A stretch of 64,000 bases of DNA, taken from positions 992,001 through 1,056,000 of the forward strand of contig CAVYZK010000009.1 of NCBI GenBank assembly GCA_963772935.1. Direction: 5' to 3'. Made by a program: the position numbers and the translations under genes. How positions within the stretch are numbered: the first letter of the stretch is position 1; every line of letters begins with the position of its first letter. Origin of the DNA: JANNNF01 sp963772935 (GTDB taxonomy: Bacteria > Pseudomonadota > Alphaproteobacteria > Rhodobacterales > Rhodobacteraceae). Below the pieces are notes generated by a model. That model was given only the letters and a program-made list of their open reading frames with translations, was not told the origin of the DNA and did no database searches. Below, piece after piece: positions 52,714 through 61,020 of the stretch.

Positions 52714-53466
52714 ATGAAAGCACCAAACCGCAGCGGTTTTCCCGCCCGCCCCATCCGGGCCGCGCGGCTGTTGACGGGGCATCGCAGGTCGGCGGTTGGG
52801 GATACGGCGCTGGCGACCCTGTTGGCGGGCATTGCGGGGGCGGCCAATGCGGGCGGTTTTTTCGCGCTTGGTCAATATACGTCCCATATGACCGGGTATC
52901 TGTCGCAACTCGCCGACAATCTGGCGATCCTGAACCTGAAGATCGCGGCCATCAGCGCGCTTGCGATTGCGGCCTTTGTGGCGGGGGCTGCGTTCAGCAC
53001 CGTGCTGATCAACTGGGCACGCCAGCATGACACCCGCCAGCAATACGCCCTGCCGCTGGCGGTACAGGGTGGCTTGATGGCCTGCTTTGCGGCGGGAGGC
53101 CTGTTGACCACCGAGGGCGGGCGGCTGTTCGCGCTGGCCTGCCTGTGCTTCATGATGGGGATGCAGAATGCCACCATCACCAAACTGTCCGGTGCCCGCA
53201 TCCGCACCACCCATGCCACCGGCATGATCACCGACATCGGGATAGAGATTGGCCGCGCCTCGTTTGGCCTGTTCCACCGCAACAGCGGCATCGCGGCCAA
53301 CGGGGCCAAACTGCGCGCCCTGCTGTTGCTGGCCTTTGCCTTTGTTGCAGGGGGCATCATCGGCGCAGTGGGCTACGGGTTCATGGGATTCCTGTTCTCG
53401 CTGCCACTCGCCGCGCTGCTGCTGGCAATTTCAGTACCCGCCATGATCGGCCGACCGCCAAGATAA
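52714..53466 (+). CDS. YoaK family (DUF1275) membrane protein
   Basis: The 250-residue protein has the DUF1275 pattern: GIAGAANAGGFFALGQYTSH near the start, MTGYLSQLADNL, and later CFMMGMQNATITKLSGARIR with TTHATGMITDIGIEIG. Six hydrophobic segments are present, the last LFSLPLAALLLAISVPAMI. Function in the family is not established; members are probably small inner-membrane transporters. Start at ATG 52714 gives a basic N-terminus before the first segment. Unrelated in type to the RTX genes upstream. Confidence 0.9.
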   Translation: MKAPNRSGFPARPIRAARLLTGHRRSAVGDTALATLLAGIAGAANAGGFFALGQYTSHMTGYLSQLADNLAILNLKIAAISALAIAAFVAGAAFSTVLINWARQHDTRQQYALPLAVQGGLMACFAAGGLLTTEGGRLFALACLCFMMGMQNATITKLSGARIRTTHATGMITDIGIEIGRASFGLFHRNSGIAANGAKLRALLLLAFAFVAGGIIGAVGYGFMGFLFSLPLAALLLAISVPAMIGRPPR

Positions 53467-53562
53467 CGGCAGAAGGGTCTGTGCGGCGACACTGCCGCCT
53501 GCACCAAACACGGTTAACGACAGGTTAAGTCGCGAACTCAATCAATTGAAATCAAACAATAA

Positions 53563-53591
53563 CCCCCACGTCCCGGGGCGGGACATGGGGG
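53563..53591 (-). terminator. Rho-independent-type terminator of the aminotransferase gene
   Basis: Twelve-base arms (53563-53574, 53580-53591) with a single mismatch and five-base loop. On the minus strand they are followed by TTATTGTTTG. Located 14 bp beyond the aminotransferase stop, in the convergent gap with the DUF1275 gene, so it may serve both directions. Confidence 0.7.
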
Positions 53592-53605
53592 GTATCCGTC
53601 ATCCC

Positions 53606-54992
53606 TCACATGATCCCGTCAGCCTTCAGCCCGGCATAGCACTCGTCCAGCGATTTCTTGGCCCGCTCGATCAGCACATCAATCTCATCCGGCGTGATCA
53701 CCAGCGGCGGGGAAATAATCATCCGATCCCCGACATGCCGCATGATCAGATTGTTGGCAAAACACCGCTCGCGGCAGCGATAGCCGACGGTGCCCTGATC
53801 GCCCGCAAACCTCGCCCGGGTGGTCTTGTCAGGCGTCAGCGCGATGGACCCCATCAACCCCACCAGCTTGGCCTCCCCCACCATCGGATGGTCGGTCAAC
53901 GCCGCCCAACGGCTGGCAAGGTAGGGGTTGGCCACATCACGCACATGCTCGATGATGCCTTCTTCCTCAATGATCCGCAGGTTTTCCAGCGCCACTGCCG
54001 CCGCCACCGGATGGCCGGAATAGGTGTAGCCATGGTTGAAATCCCCATGCGCCCCCAGCACTTCGGCCACCTCATCACAGACCACCGACCCGCCAATCGG
54101 CTGATACCCGGACGACAACCCCTTCGCGATCGTCATGATATGTGGCTTGATCCCAAAGGTCTGGCTTCCAAACCAGTTCCCCGTCCGCCCGAACCCGGTG
54201 ATCACCTCATCCGCGATCAGCAGGATGCCATACTTGTCCACGATCCGCTGAATTTCCGGCCAGTAGGTGGACGGCGGAATGATCACCCCCCCCGCCCCCT
54301 GCACGGGCTCGCCGATGAAGGCCGCCACATTCTCGACCCCCAGTTCCAGGATCTTGGCCTCCAGCTCCTGCGCGCGCATCAGACCAAAGGCCTCGGGCGT
54401 CATCTCGCCCCCCTGCGCCCACCAGTTCGGCTCGCCGATATGCACGATCCCCGCCAGCTTGCCGCCATGCGAATGGATGCCCGCCATGCCACCCAAGGTG
54501 CCGCCGCCGATGGTGGACCCGTGATAGCCGTTGTGCCGCGCGATGATGATGCGCTTTTCCGACTGGCCCTTGATGTCCCAATAGCGGCGCACCATGCGGA
54601 TGTTGGTGTCGTTCGCCTCGGACCCCGAGCCCGCGAAGAACACATGGTTCAGATCACCCGGTGCCAGTTCCGCAATCTTGGCGGCAAGGGCAATGGCGGG
54701 CACGTGGCTGGTCTGGAAGAAGGTGTTGTAATAGGCCAGTTCATCCATCTGCCTCTTGGCCACGTCCCCTAGTTCGGTGCGCCCATAGCCGATGTTCACA
54801 CACCACAACCCCGCCATCGCGTCGATGATCTTGTGGCCTTCGGTGTCGGTCAGCCAGACCCCCTTGCCCGCTTTCATGATCCGCACGCCCTTTTTCGCAA
54901 GAGCCGCGTTTTCGGAAAACGGGTGCATGTGATGGGCCGCATCCAGCGCCTGCAAGTTCGGCGGTGGGCATGTGGTTGGTGATCTTGTTCAT
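53606..54992 (-). pseudogene. Class III aminotransferase (omega-amino acid:pyruvate type), one extra base near the 5' end
   Basis: From ATG 54992 the frame reads MNKITNHMPTAEL and then, after one extra base at AA 54953-54954, QALDAAHHMHPFSENAALAK and onward to the stop: 461 residues in all. The enzyme is a PLP class III aminotransferase with AGLWCVNIGYGR, FFAGSGSEANDTNIRMVRRY, LIADEVITGFGRTG and the PLP lysine in TIAKGLSSGYQPIGGS. It resembles omega-amino-acid or taurine/putrescine:pyruvate aminotransferases. A start at an internal GTG or ATG (54955 or later) would lose only the N-terminal helix. The shift is probably a sequence error. Confidence 0.88.
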
Positions 54993-55044
54993 GGCGCGGC
55001 CCTTCCGGTTGCCCGGAGCCGGATTGCCCCGGTTTGCGCCACAA

Positions 55045-55085
55045 TATGATCAAACGAAGTGGGGTTCAAGGAATTTGATCAAATT
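55045..55085. promoter_or_regulatory. Two TGATCA palindromes upstream of the aminotransferase
   Basis: AATTTGATCAAATT (55072-55085) is a perfect 14-bp palindrome and TATGATCAAA (55045-55054) an imperfect second copy, centres 29 bp apart, 53-93 bp upstream of the aminotransferase start at 54992. They look like binding sites of a dimeric regulator. None of the regulators in this window can be assigned to them. Confidence 0.4.
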
Positions 55086-55209
55086 ATTTTCCGACATGTT
55101 CGGCCTGTGCCGAGATCAGCTGTCAACAACCTTCCGGTAAGAAACACTTTGGAAGAAAACGGTCGCAGCGCCCGGTCCCGCCTACCAAATCCTCTGTTTC
55201 ACAGGCCCA

Positions 55210-55764
55210 TTACCGCAAAGTAAAGGATGCCATAAGCTGGTGCATATCGTGGAATTCCAGAGCGTAATTTTGAAAATCTGGCACCCCGCGCTCAGCAAAA
55301 CAGTGGCGGGTATCATTGGCAAACTCAATATAGACATCGTCCAAGTGAGAACCGTGCCCCCCCTCAGCAGGTGTCGAACAAATTTTAATCTTTTTGAAGG
55401 CAACCAGAAACGCGGCCGTCTCTTCTTCAGTCAGTTCCCTGACGCCCTTAGATTGTTTTGGGAACCTCATCCCCAAGACATAGCGTACCCATTTCTTGTC
55501 AAAGGTAATTTTTGCATGCCGACCGTCCGAATTGGTTTCAACAATGTATATGAAATTTCCTTCAGGACCCATCCCGCCTACCCGATAGGTCAGTCGCAAA
55601 GCGTTGCCGCCAGGCGCAAGAATACTAGGCAAGGGCCTTTCAAGAGGAACTACAGTGTCTGAATCGAAGTACGGCGACTTTTCCCTATCCGCCGTCTCCG
55701 CTGCTATCACTGGCGCTGAAATCGCGCAAAGCACCATGAACCCGCACATCATACGCCCCAACAT
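55210..55764 (-). CDS. Hypothetical secreted protein, AT-richer than neighbours
   Basis: I do not recognise this 184-residue protein. It starts MLGRMMCGFMVLCAISAPVI with a Sec signal cleaved probably after IAA. The mature part is mixed alpha/beta in composition, with two Cys (KICSTP and RHCFAE) that could form a disulfide. ATG 55764 was chosen over 55770 and 55788 because GGGAG lies six bases upstream. Base composition is clearly more AT-rich than the surrounding genes, which suggests recent acquisition. 54993-55209 upstream of the aminotransferase has no gene. Confidence 0.65.
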   Translation of the reverse strand: MLGRMMCGFMVLCAISAPVIAAETADREKSPYFDSDTVVPLERPLPSILAPGGNALRLTYRVGGMGPEGNFIYIVETNSDGRHAKITFDKKWVRYVLGMRFPKQSKGVRELTEEETAAFLVAFKKIKICSTPAEGGHGSHLDDVYIEFANDTRHCFAERGVPDFQNYALEFHDMHQLMASFTLR

Positions 55765-55790
55765 CCGCATCTCCCTGACCCAGTTCAATC

Positions 55791-56270
55791 CTACCCCCGC
55801 CGCGCCGCCTCGATCGCCGCTACGTCAATTTTGCCCATCTGCATCATCGCGGCAAAGGCCCGTTTGGCCTCGTCGCCACCGGCGGCCATCGCCTCGGTCA
55901 GCACGCGCGGGGTGATTTGCCAGGACAGGCCCCATTTGTCCTTGCACCAGCCACAGGCGCTTTCCTGACCGCCGTTGCCGACGATGGCATTCCAGTAGCG
56001 GTCGGTTTCGGCCTGATCGTCGGTCGCGATCTGGAACGAGAACGCCTCGCTTTGCCGGAACGCAGGCCCGCCGTTCAGGCCAAGGCAGGGGATGCCGCAG
56101 ACGGTAAAGTCCACCGTCAGCACGTCGCCCGCCTTGCCCGATGGATAATCCCCCGGCGCGCGGTGGACGGCGATAACGGCACTGTCGGGAAAAACGCTGG
56201 CATAGAACCGGGCCGCAGCCTCGGCGTCTTTGTCAAACCACAGGCAGATCGTGTTTTTGGCAATAGTCAT
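55791..56270 (-). CDS. VOC family protein (PhnB-like)
   Basis: A 159-residue glyoxalase-fold protein of the PhnB/3-demethylubiquinone-like branch: ICLWFDKDAEAAARFYASVF at the start, SEAFSFQIATDDQAETDRYW in the middle, and SACGWCKDKWGLSWQITPRV near the end. The family contains metal-dependent and metal-free members of unclear function. It precedes the secreted orphan by 20 bp and may be co-transcribed with it. Confidence 0.9.
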   Translation of the reverse strand: MTIAKNTICLWFDKDAEAAARFYASVFPDSAVIAVHRAPGDYPSGKAGDVLTVDFTVCGIPCLGLNGGPAFRQSEAFSFQIATDDQAETDRYWNAIVGNGGQESACGWCKDKWGLSWQITPRVLTEAMAAGGDEAKRAFAAMMQMGKIDVAAIEAARRG

Positions 56271-56312
56271 GGCAAGCCCTTTCGCTGCAAACAGGATGCG
56301 CCGAGGATCGCG

Positions 56313-56972
56313 CTAAATCTGCCCTTCCGCCAAGGCGAGTTTCACCTGATCCACCCCATCGGCAATGTCCTGCCGGATCGCGGCGGCCATACCCTGCGCA
56401 TCGCCCGCGCGCATGGCTGCAAGCGCCTCAAAATGCCTATCCGGCAAAGCCGACGACCCATATCGCGCGCAAACCACCCGCAAGGACGGGCCGAACCGCA
56501 GCCACAGCGACTGTGCCATATCCAGCAGGATCGGCGCGTCTGACGCCTCGTACAGCGCAAAGTGGAAGGCGTGGTTGGCCTCCAGATAGGCCGATACCTC
56601 GCCCGCCTTGATCGCCCGGTCCACCGCGTTGTCTATCGCCTGCAAACGGTCAATCAACGCAGGCGTCAGGTGCGCTGCGGCCAGTTCTGCCAGTTTGGGT
56701 TCAATCGTCAGCCGGGCGAAGGCCACCTGATCCAGCAAACCGGCGGTCAGTTGCGGCACCGCCACCCGGCGGTTGCCCTGCGGCAGCAGCGCGCCTTCGG
56801 CGGTCAGGCGGCGAATGGCCTCACGCACAGGGGTCATGCCCGCGCCAAGACCCGCCACCAGCCCCTGAATGGTGATCGGTTGCCCCGGTTCCAGATGCCC
56901 ATAGAGCACCATATCGCGCAGGCGCGCATAGGTGACTTCATGGGTCGGTATCTTCCGGCTGTCCGCGTCCAT
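56313..56972 (-). CDS. GntR family transcriptional regulator (FadR/FCD subfamily)
   Basis: The 219-residue regulator has an N-terminal winged helix (VTYARLRDMVLYGHLEPGQP, MTPVREAIRRLTAEGAL) and an all-helical FCD effector domain with LEANHAFHFALYEAS and DRHFEALAAMRAGDAQGMAA, whose Asp/His residues bind metal or ligand. It is divergent from the sugar-phosphate isomerase gene across 185 bp, so it probably regulates that gene pair, sensing a sugar acid or related metabolite. Confidence 0.92.
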   Translation of the reverse strand: MDADSRKIPTHEVTYARLRDMVLYGHLEPGQPITIQGLVAGLGAGMTPVREAIRRLTAEGALLPQGNRRVAVPQLTAGLLDQVAFARLTIEPKLAELAAAHLTPALIDRLQAIDNAVDRAIKAGEVSAYLEANHAFHFALYEASDAPILLDMAQSLWLRFGPSLRVVCARYGSSALPDRHFEALAAMRAGDAQGMAAAIRQDIADGVDQVKLALAEGQI

Positions 56973-57157
56973 CTGGCCTCTCAGTCTGTCTGTCTGTTAT
57001 GATGTGCGGGGCGCTGCAATCAAGTGGGCTTGTGCGTGCAAGGTGCCGTCCGGGCGAAGATTCCGGGCCGCACGCCTGCACTGGTGCAATGCGCGCACAA
57101 AGATATAGTGCGATGACAAAAGGGCGACGCAGGCTGCGCCGAAAACGGGAGGGACAT

Positions 57158-58213
57158 ATGAAGACCATCAAAGGCCCCGCGCTGTTTCTGGCGCAATTCG
57201 CAGGCGACGCTGCGCCGTTCAATTCCTGGGACAGCATCACCAAATGGGCGGCAGACTGCGGCTACAAAGGTGTGCAGGTGCCGTCGTGGGACGCCCGATT
57301 GTTCGATTTAGACAAAGCGGCAGCATCGGTAGGCTATTGTGAAGAGCTAAAAGGTATTGCCAGTGCAAATGGGGTTGAGGTGACCGAACTGTCCACCCAC
57401 CTGCAGGGGCAGCTTGTCGCGGTGCATCCGGCCTATGACACCGCGTTTGATGGCTTTGCCGCCCCATCGGTGCGTGGCAATCCTGCGGGCCGTGCCGAAT
57501 GGGCGGTGGATCAGGTCAAAAAGGCGCTGACCGCGTCGAAAAATCTGGGCCTGACGGCGCAGGCGACGTTCTCGGGGGCATTGGCCTGGCCCTACCTCTA
57601 CCCATGGCCGCAGCGGCCTGCGGGGCTGGTCGAGGCGGCGTTTGACGAATTGGCCAAACGCTGGCTGCCGATCCTGAACCATGCCGAGGAGTGCGGCGTG
57701 GATCTGGCGTACGAGATTCACCCCGGCGAAGACCTGCACGATGGCATCAGTTATGAGATGTTTCTGGAACGGGTCGGCAATCACACCCGCGCGCGGATGC
57801 TGTACGACCCCAGCCATTACGTGCTGCAACACCTTGATTATCTGGCCAATATCGACATTTACCACGACCGCATCGCCATGTTCCACGTCAAGGACGCCGA
57901 GTTGAACCCGACGGGGCGGCAGGGGGTCTATGGCGGGTTCCAGTCCTGGGTCAACCGCGCGGGGCGTTTCCGCAGCCCGGGCGACGGGCAGGTGGATTTC
58001 GGCGGCATCTTTTCCAAACTCACGCAATATGGCTTTGATGGCTGGGCCGTGGTGGAATGGGAATGCTGCCTGAAACACCCCGAAGACGGTGCCCGCGAAG
58101 GGGCGGCGTTCGTGCGCGATCACATCATCCGGGTGACGGAAAAGGCGTTCGACGATTTCGCGGGGGCGGGCACGGACGATGCCGCGAACCGGCGGATGTT
58201 GGGGTTGGCATAG
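57158..58213 (+). CDS. Sugar phosphate isomerase/epimerase (xylose-isomerase-like TIM barrel)
   Basis: The 351-residue protein is a TIM-barrel isomerase/epimerase: GVEVTELSTHLQGQL, DLAYEIHPGEDLHDG, RMLYDPSHYVLQHLDY, AMFHVKDAELNPTG and WAVVEWECCLKHPEDG give the metal-binding Glu, Asp, His and Glu along the barrel. ATG 57158 has GGGAGGG upstream. It precedes a Gfo/Idh/MocA gene by 66 bp. Such pairs convert cyclitols or keto-sugars (inosose/keto-glucose types). Without a transporter beside them the substrate stays open. Confidence 0.92.
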   Translation: MKTIKGPALFLAQFAGDAAPFNSWDSITKWAADCGYKGVQVPSWDARLFDLDKAAASVGYCEELKGIASANGVEVTELSTHLQGQLVAVHPAYDTAFDGFAAPSVRGNPAGRAEWAVDQVKKALTASKNLGLTAQATFSGALAWPYLYPWPQRPAGLVEAAFDELAKRWLPILNHAEECGVDLAYEIHPGEDLHDGISYEMFLERVGNHTRARMLYDPSHYVLQHLDYLANIDIYHDRIAMFHVKDAELNPTGRQGVYGGFQSWVNRAGRFRSPGDGQVDFGGIFSKLTQYGFDGWAVVEWECCLKHPEDGAREGAAFVRDHIIRVTEKAFDDFAGAGTDDAANRRMLGLA

Positions 58214-58238
58214 TCGGCGGACTGGGGCCAGCCCCAGA

Positions 58239-58273
58239 CCCCGGGATATTTAGAGACAGAAAATGAACAGAGG
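58239..58273 (+). repeat. GGATATTT intergenic element, copy A
   Basis: CCCCGGGATATTT followed by a purine-rich tail ending TGAACAGAGG lies in the gap between the isomerase and Gfo/Idh genes. A similar 37-bp sequence in the opposite orientation is at 63883-63919. I recall such elements scattered between genes of Rhodobacteraceae. The tail includes the ribosome-binding site of the following gene (AGAGGAAG). Confidence 0.45.
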
Positions 58274-58279
58274 AAGATC

Positions 58280-59449
58280 ATGGCTATAACCGCCGCTCAT
58301 GTTGCCCGCAGCCCCCGTATCCGTCTGGGAATGGTGGGGGGCGGGCGCGATGCTTTCATCGGGGCTGTTCACCGCATCGCCGCCCGGATTGATGATCAAT
58401 ATGAACTGGTTGCAGGGTGTTTTTCATCGAACGCGGAAAAGAGCCTCGCCTCTGCCGCCGATCTGGGCGTGCCGCGCGCCTATGCCGATTTCACCGAAAT
58501 GGCGATCCGCGAGGCCAAGCGCAAAGACGGGATCGAGGCGGTAGCGATTGTCACCCCCAACCACATGCACGCGCCTGTGGCGCTGCAATTTCTGAAACGC
58601 GGCATCCATGTGATCTGCGACAAGCCGCTGACTGCGACACTGGCCGAGGCGAAAAAGCTGGCGAAGGCGGCGGAAGCCTCGGGCGTGGTGTTTGCGCTGA
58701 CGCATAATTACACCGGCTATCCGATGGTCCGCCAAGCCAAGGCGATGGTGGCGGCGGGCGACTTGGGCGATATCCGGCTGGTGCAGGTGGAATATGCGCA
58801 GGACTGGCTGGCCGAACCGATTGAGGCCTCGGGGCAGAAACAGGCCGCGTGGCGCACCGATCCGGCGCAATCGGGCGCAGGCGGGTCTACCGGCGATATT
58901 GGCACCCATGCCTTCAACCTTGCGAATTTCGTGAGCGGCCTGACGCTGGATCAGCTTGCCGCCGATCTGCAATCCTTCGTGCCGGGGCGCAAGCTGGACG
59001 ACAACGCCCATGTCATGCTGCGTTTTCAGGGGGGGGCGCGGGGGATGCTGTGGTGTTCGCAGGTCGCATCCGGCCTTGAAAACGGGCTGAAGCTGCGGGT
59101 GTTCGGCACCAAGGCGGGGATCGAGTGGAATCAGGAAGACCCCAATTATCTGTGGGTGACGCCGCTTGGCGCACCGAAATACCGCCTGACGCGCGGGGGT
59201 GTTGGCACCGGGCCAGAGGCGGCCCGCGTCAGCCGCATCCCGCCCGGGCATCCTGAAGGCTATCTTGAAGGCTTCGCCAATATCTATGCCGAGGCTGGCC
59301 GGGCGATCTTGGCCCGCCGCGATGGCGTGGCCGTGGCCCCCGAAGTCACCTATCCCGGCCTGAAGGAAGGGCTGGAGGGTGTGGCTTTCGTCGACGCCTG
59401 CGTGCGGTCGTCCAACCGCAACGGGGCGTGGGTGTCACTGGCCTTGTAA
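58280..59449 (+). CDS. Gfo/Idh/MocA family oxidoreductase
   Basis: The 389-residue dehydrogenase has the nucleotide site LGMVGGGRDAFIGAVHRIAA, AIVTPNHMHAPVALQFLKRG, the EKP-equivalent IHVICDKPLTATLAEAKKL, and a C-terminal domain with GGSTGDIGTHAFNLANFVSG, containing the catalytic His. The GGGxDAFIGxVHR variant defines a subgroup commonly next to sugar isomerases. Asp in place of Glu in the CDKP motif is usual there. It is coexpressed with the isomerase upstream, and the two probably act in succession on a sugar or cyclitol. Confidence 0.93.
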   Translation: MAITAAHVARSPRIRLGMVGGGRDAFIGAVHRIAARIDDQYELVAGCFSSNAEKSLASAADLGVPRAYADFTEMAIREAKRKDGIEAVAIVTPNHMHAPVALQFLKRGIHVICDKPLTATLAEAKKLAKAAEASGVVFALTHNYTGYPMVRQAKAMVAAGDLGDIRLVQVEYAQDWLAEPIEASGQKQAAWRTDPAQSGAGGSTGDIGTHAFNLANFVSGLTLDQLAADLQSFVPGRKLDDNAHVMLRFQGGARGMLWCSQVASGLENGLKLRVFGTKAGIEWNQEDPNYLWVTPLGAPKYRLTRGGVGTGPEAARVSRIPPGHPEGYLEGFANIYAEAGRAILARRDGVAVAPEVTYPGLKEGLEGVAFVDACVRSSNRNGAWVSLAL

Positions 59450-59455
59450 TTGGCC

Positions 59456-59965
59456 TTATAATTGGCCGCGCTCTGACCGCAACCGCCCGCGTTCGCGCTG
59501 CAACCACAGCGCGGACAGCAACACCGGCGCGTTCGACGCCTCTCCGCTGGCCACCAACTCCATCAGCCGGTCAAAGCTGATCAGGTGGCCACGGATATCT
59601 TCGGCTTCCTCCGCCACACCGAACACACCTGCGCTGCCATCGGGCAGGTCGCACAGGGCGACGTAGGAATAAATGAACTCTGACTTCGCGCCCGGGCTGG
59701 GGTAATAGCCCGCCACCGGCAGCAGCGCGCCAAGGGTCAAGCCTGCCTCTTCTACCGCCTCGCGCCGGGCGCAGTCTTCGGGTGTCTCGCCGGGGTCGAT
59801 GCGGCCGGCAATCGCCTCCAACTGCCAGGGCGTGTGATCGCCGCGCGCAAACGGCCCGGTGCGGAACTGTTCCACCAGCAGCACCCGGTCGCGCAGCGGG
59901 TCATAGGGCAGCACGGTGACGGCATCGCCCGACACAAAGGCCGCGCGGTTGACGACAGGGCTCAT
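59456..59965 (-). CDS. trgB: NUDIX domain protein, C-terminal half of a probable TrgB
   Basis: The 169-residue chain is an ADP-ribose-pyrophosphatase-like NUDIX domain: the box is GRIDPGETPEDCARREAVEE followed by AGL. It starts MSPVVNRAAFVSGDAVTVLP, which in Rhodobacter TrgB continues from an N-terminal gamma-glutamylcyclotransferase domain. Here the two domains are separate frames joined by ATGA. Adding one base near 59988-59991 would fuse them with the linker YDLRFARFDGSM, so the split is likely a sequence error. TrgB contributes to tellurite resistance. Confidence 0.85.
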   Translation of the reverse strand: MSPVVNRAAFVSGDAVTVLPYDPLRDRVLLVEQFRTGPFARGDHTPWQLEAIAGRIDPGETPEDCARREAVEEAGLTLGALLPVAGYYPSPGAKSEFIYSYVALCDLPDGSAGVFGVAEEAEDIRGHLISFDRLMELVASGEASNAPVLLSALWLQRERGRLRSERGQL

Positions 59966-60567
59966 GCTGCCATCAAAGCGCGCAAAGCGAGGTCATATTC
60001 CTCGACACTGAAGAAATGCGCGTAGGGCAAGCGGCGCTGAACCACCTCGACCCGCGCCGGGGGCCTGCGTTGGGCCGCGGGCGCGGCCTGCGCCGCCCGC
60101 ACGCGCGATGCCCCCCGCACCAGCATCACCGGATAGCGCGCCACGACCGACGCCGCCGTCTGGCTGCCATACAGCGCCATCACATCGGCAGCCGTGGCCG
60201 TCACCTCGGCCCCGAATTCCGCCTGCCAATCGGCCAGAACCCAAGGCCGCCCTGCCACCCATGGCCCGGGATCGGGAATGTAGACCCGCGCCACGGTGCC
60301 ATCCGTCAGGGTCAAATCCTGCCGGGTAAAGGCAAAGCCTGCCTCGTAAAAATCCAGCCGAGCCCAATCGTCAGCCGACAGATCGCGCACCAGCACACCG
60401 CCCGCCTGCCCTGCCCCCGGCGTGATCACCGGAAACACCCGGCCTTCCGCCCAAGCCACCGTGAACCCCGGCAAAATCGCAGGCTCCATCTGCACCGTGC
60501 GGCCCAGAACCAGCGCCAGCAGCGCCGGATGGCACAGCGTGCCGTAAAAGAACCCATGCACCGCCAC
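59962..60567 (-). CDS. trgB: Gamma-glutamylcyclotransferase (AIG2-like) domain, N-terminal half of a probable TrgB
   Basis: The 201-residue chain has the AIG2/GGCT start HGFFYGTLCHPALLALVLGR, then GRVFPVITPGAGQAGGVLVR and the catalytic Glu region LDFYEAGFAFTRQDLTL. Start GTG 60567 overlaps the TrgA stop by one base (TAGTG); GTG 60561 is an alternative. It continues to YAHFFSVEEYDLALRALMAA, where a missing base would let it run on into the NUDIX domain. Together with trgA it forms the tellurite-resistance pair described in Rhodobacter sphaeroides. Confidence 0.82.
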   Translation of the reverse strand: MAVHGFFYGTLCHPALLALVLGRTVQMEPAILPGFTVAWAEGRVFPVITPGAGQAGGVLVRDLSADDWARLDFYEAGFAFTRQDLTLTDGTVARVYIPDPGPWVAGRPWVLADWQAEFGAEVTATAADVMALYGSQTAASVVARYPVMLVRGASRVRAAQAAPAAQRRPPARVEVVQRRLPYAHFFSVEEYDLALRALMAA

Positions 60568-61007
60568 TAGCGCCAGCGCCGCCCGGCGAACTCGGCCAGA
60601 AAGCCACCGATCATGCCGCCGAACAGCAAGATCGCCAGCACCTGCACATCGCCCAGACACTTGCCATAGTCGATCATGATACCGAACGACGCCACCAGCG
60701 CCTCCATCGGGCCGTCATACCGCTTTTTCAGCGACATCCGCACCATTTCGTAAATCGCAAAGCCAAGGATGACCCAGAACACGATGGTCACGGACGTGCG
60801 CACCCCCAGCCCCATCGACTTGGTATAGCCCCCGCCCGTCAACCGCCCCATCACCCGCCAGCCGACGATCACGCCGATGGCGGCGGTAATCTCGCGGAAG
60901 AACCCGATCCTTGTGCCTTCCGGCAGACCGGGGATCGAGGCATTGGCGGCAAGCCAGGCCACAATGGCAAAGGCCACGGCGGCAAACAGTTTGGCAGCGG
61001 TTGGCAT
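60567..61007 (-). CDS. trgA: TrgA family membrane protein (tellurite resistance)
   Basis: The 146-residue protein has four hydrophobic segments (starting AAVAFAIVAWLAANAS, then FREITAAIGVIVGWRVMG, VTIVFWVILGFAIYEMV and VLAILLFGGMIGGFLAEF) with the TrgA pattern GRLTGGGYTKSMGLGVRTSV. R. sphaeroides TrgA with TrgB raises tellurite resistance when supplied together with cysK. It is coupled to the trgB part by a one-base overlap and follows the cyclopropane-fatty-acid synthase gene by 13 bp. Confidence 0.88.
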   Translation of the reverse strand: MPTAAKLFAAVAFAIVAWLAANASIPGLPEGTRIGFFREITAAIGVIVGWRVMGRLTGGGYTKSMGLGVRTSVTIVFWVILGFAIYEMVRMSLKKRYDGPMEALVASFGIMIDYGKCLGDVQVLAILLFGGMIGGFLAEFAGRRWR

Positions 61008-61020
61008 GGGCGGTGTCTCG

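Noticed and set aside
56985..56997. TCTG tandem repeat before the GntR start
   Set aside because: Just over three units; no evidence of phase variation and no coding frame affected.
18646..60567. Programmed ribosomal frameshifting as the reason for the broken frames
   Set aside because: The shift sites differ in sequence, lack slippery heptamers or shared stimulatory structures, occur in unrelated genes and one gene would need three of them.
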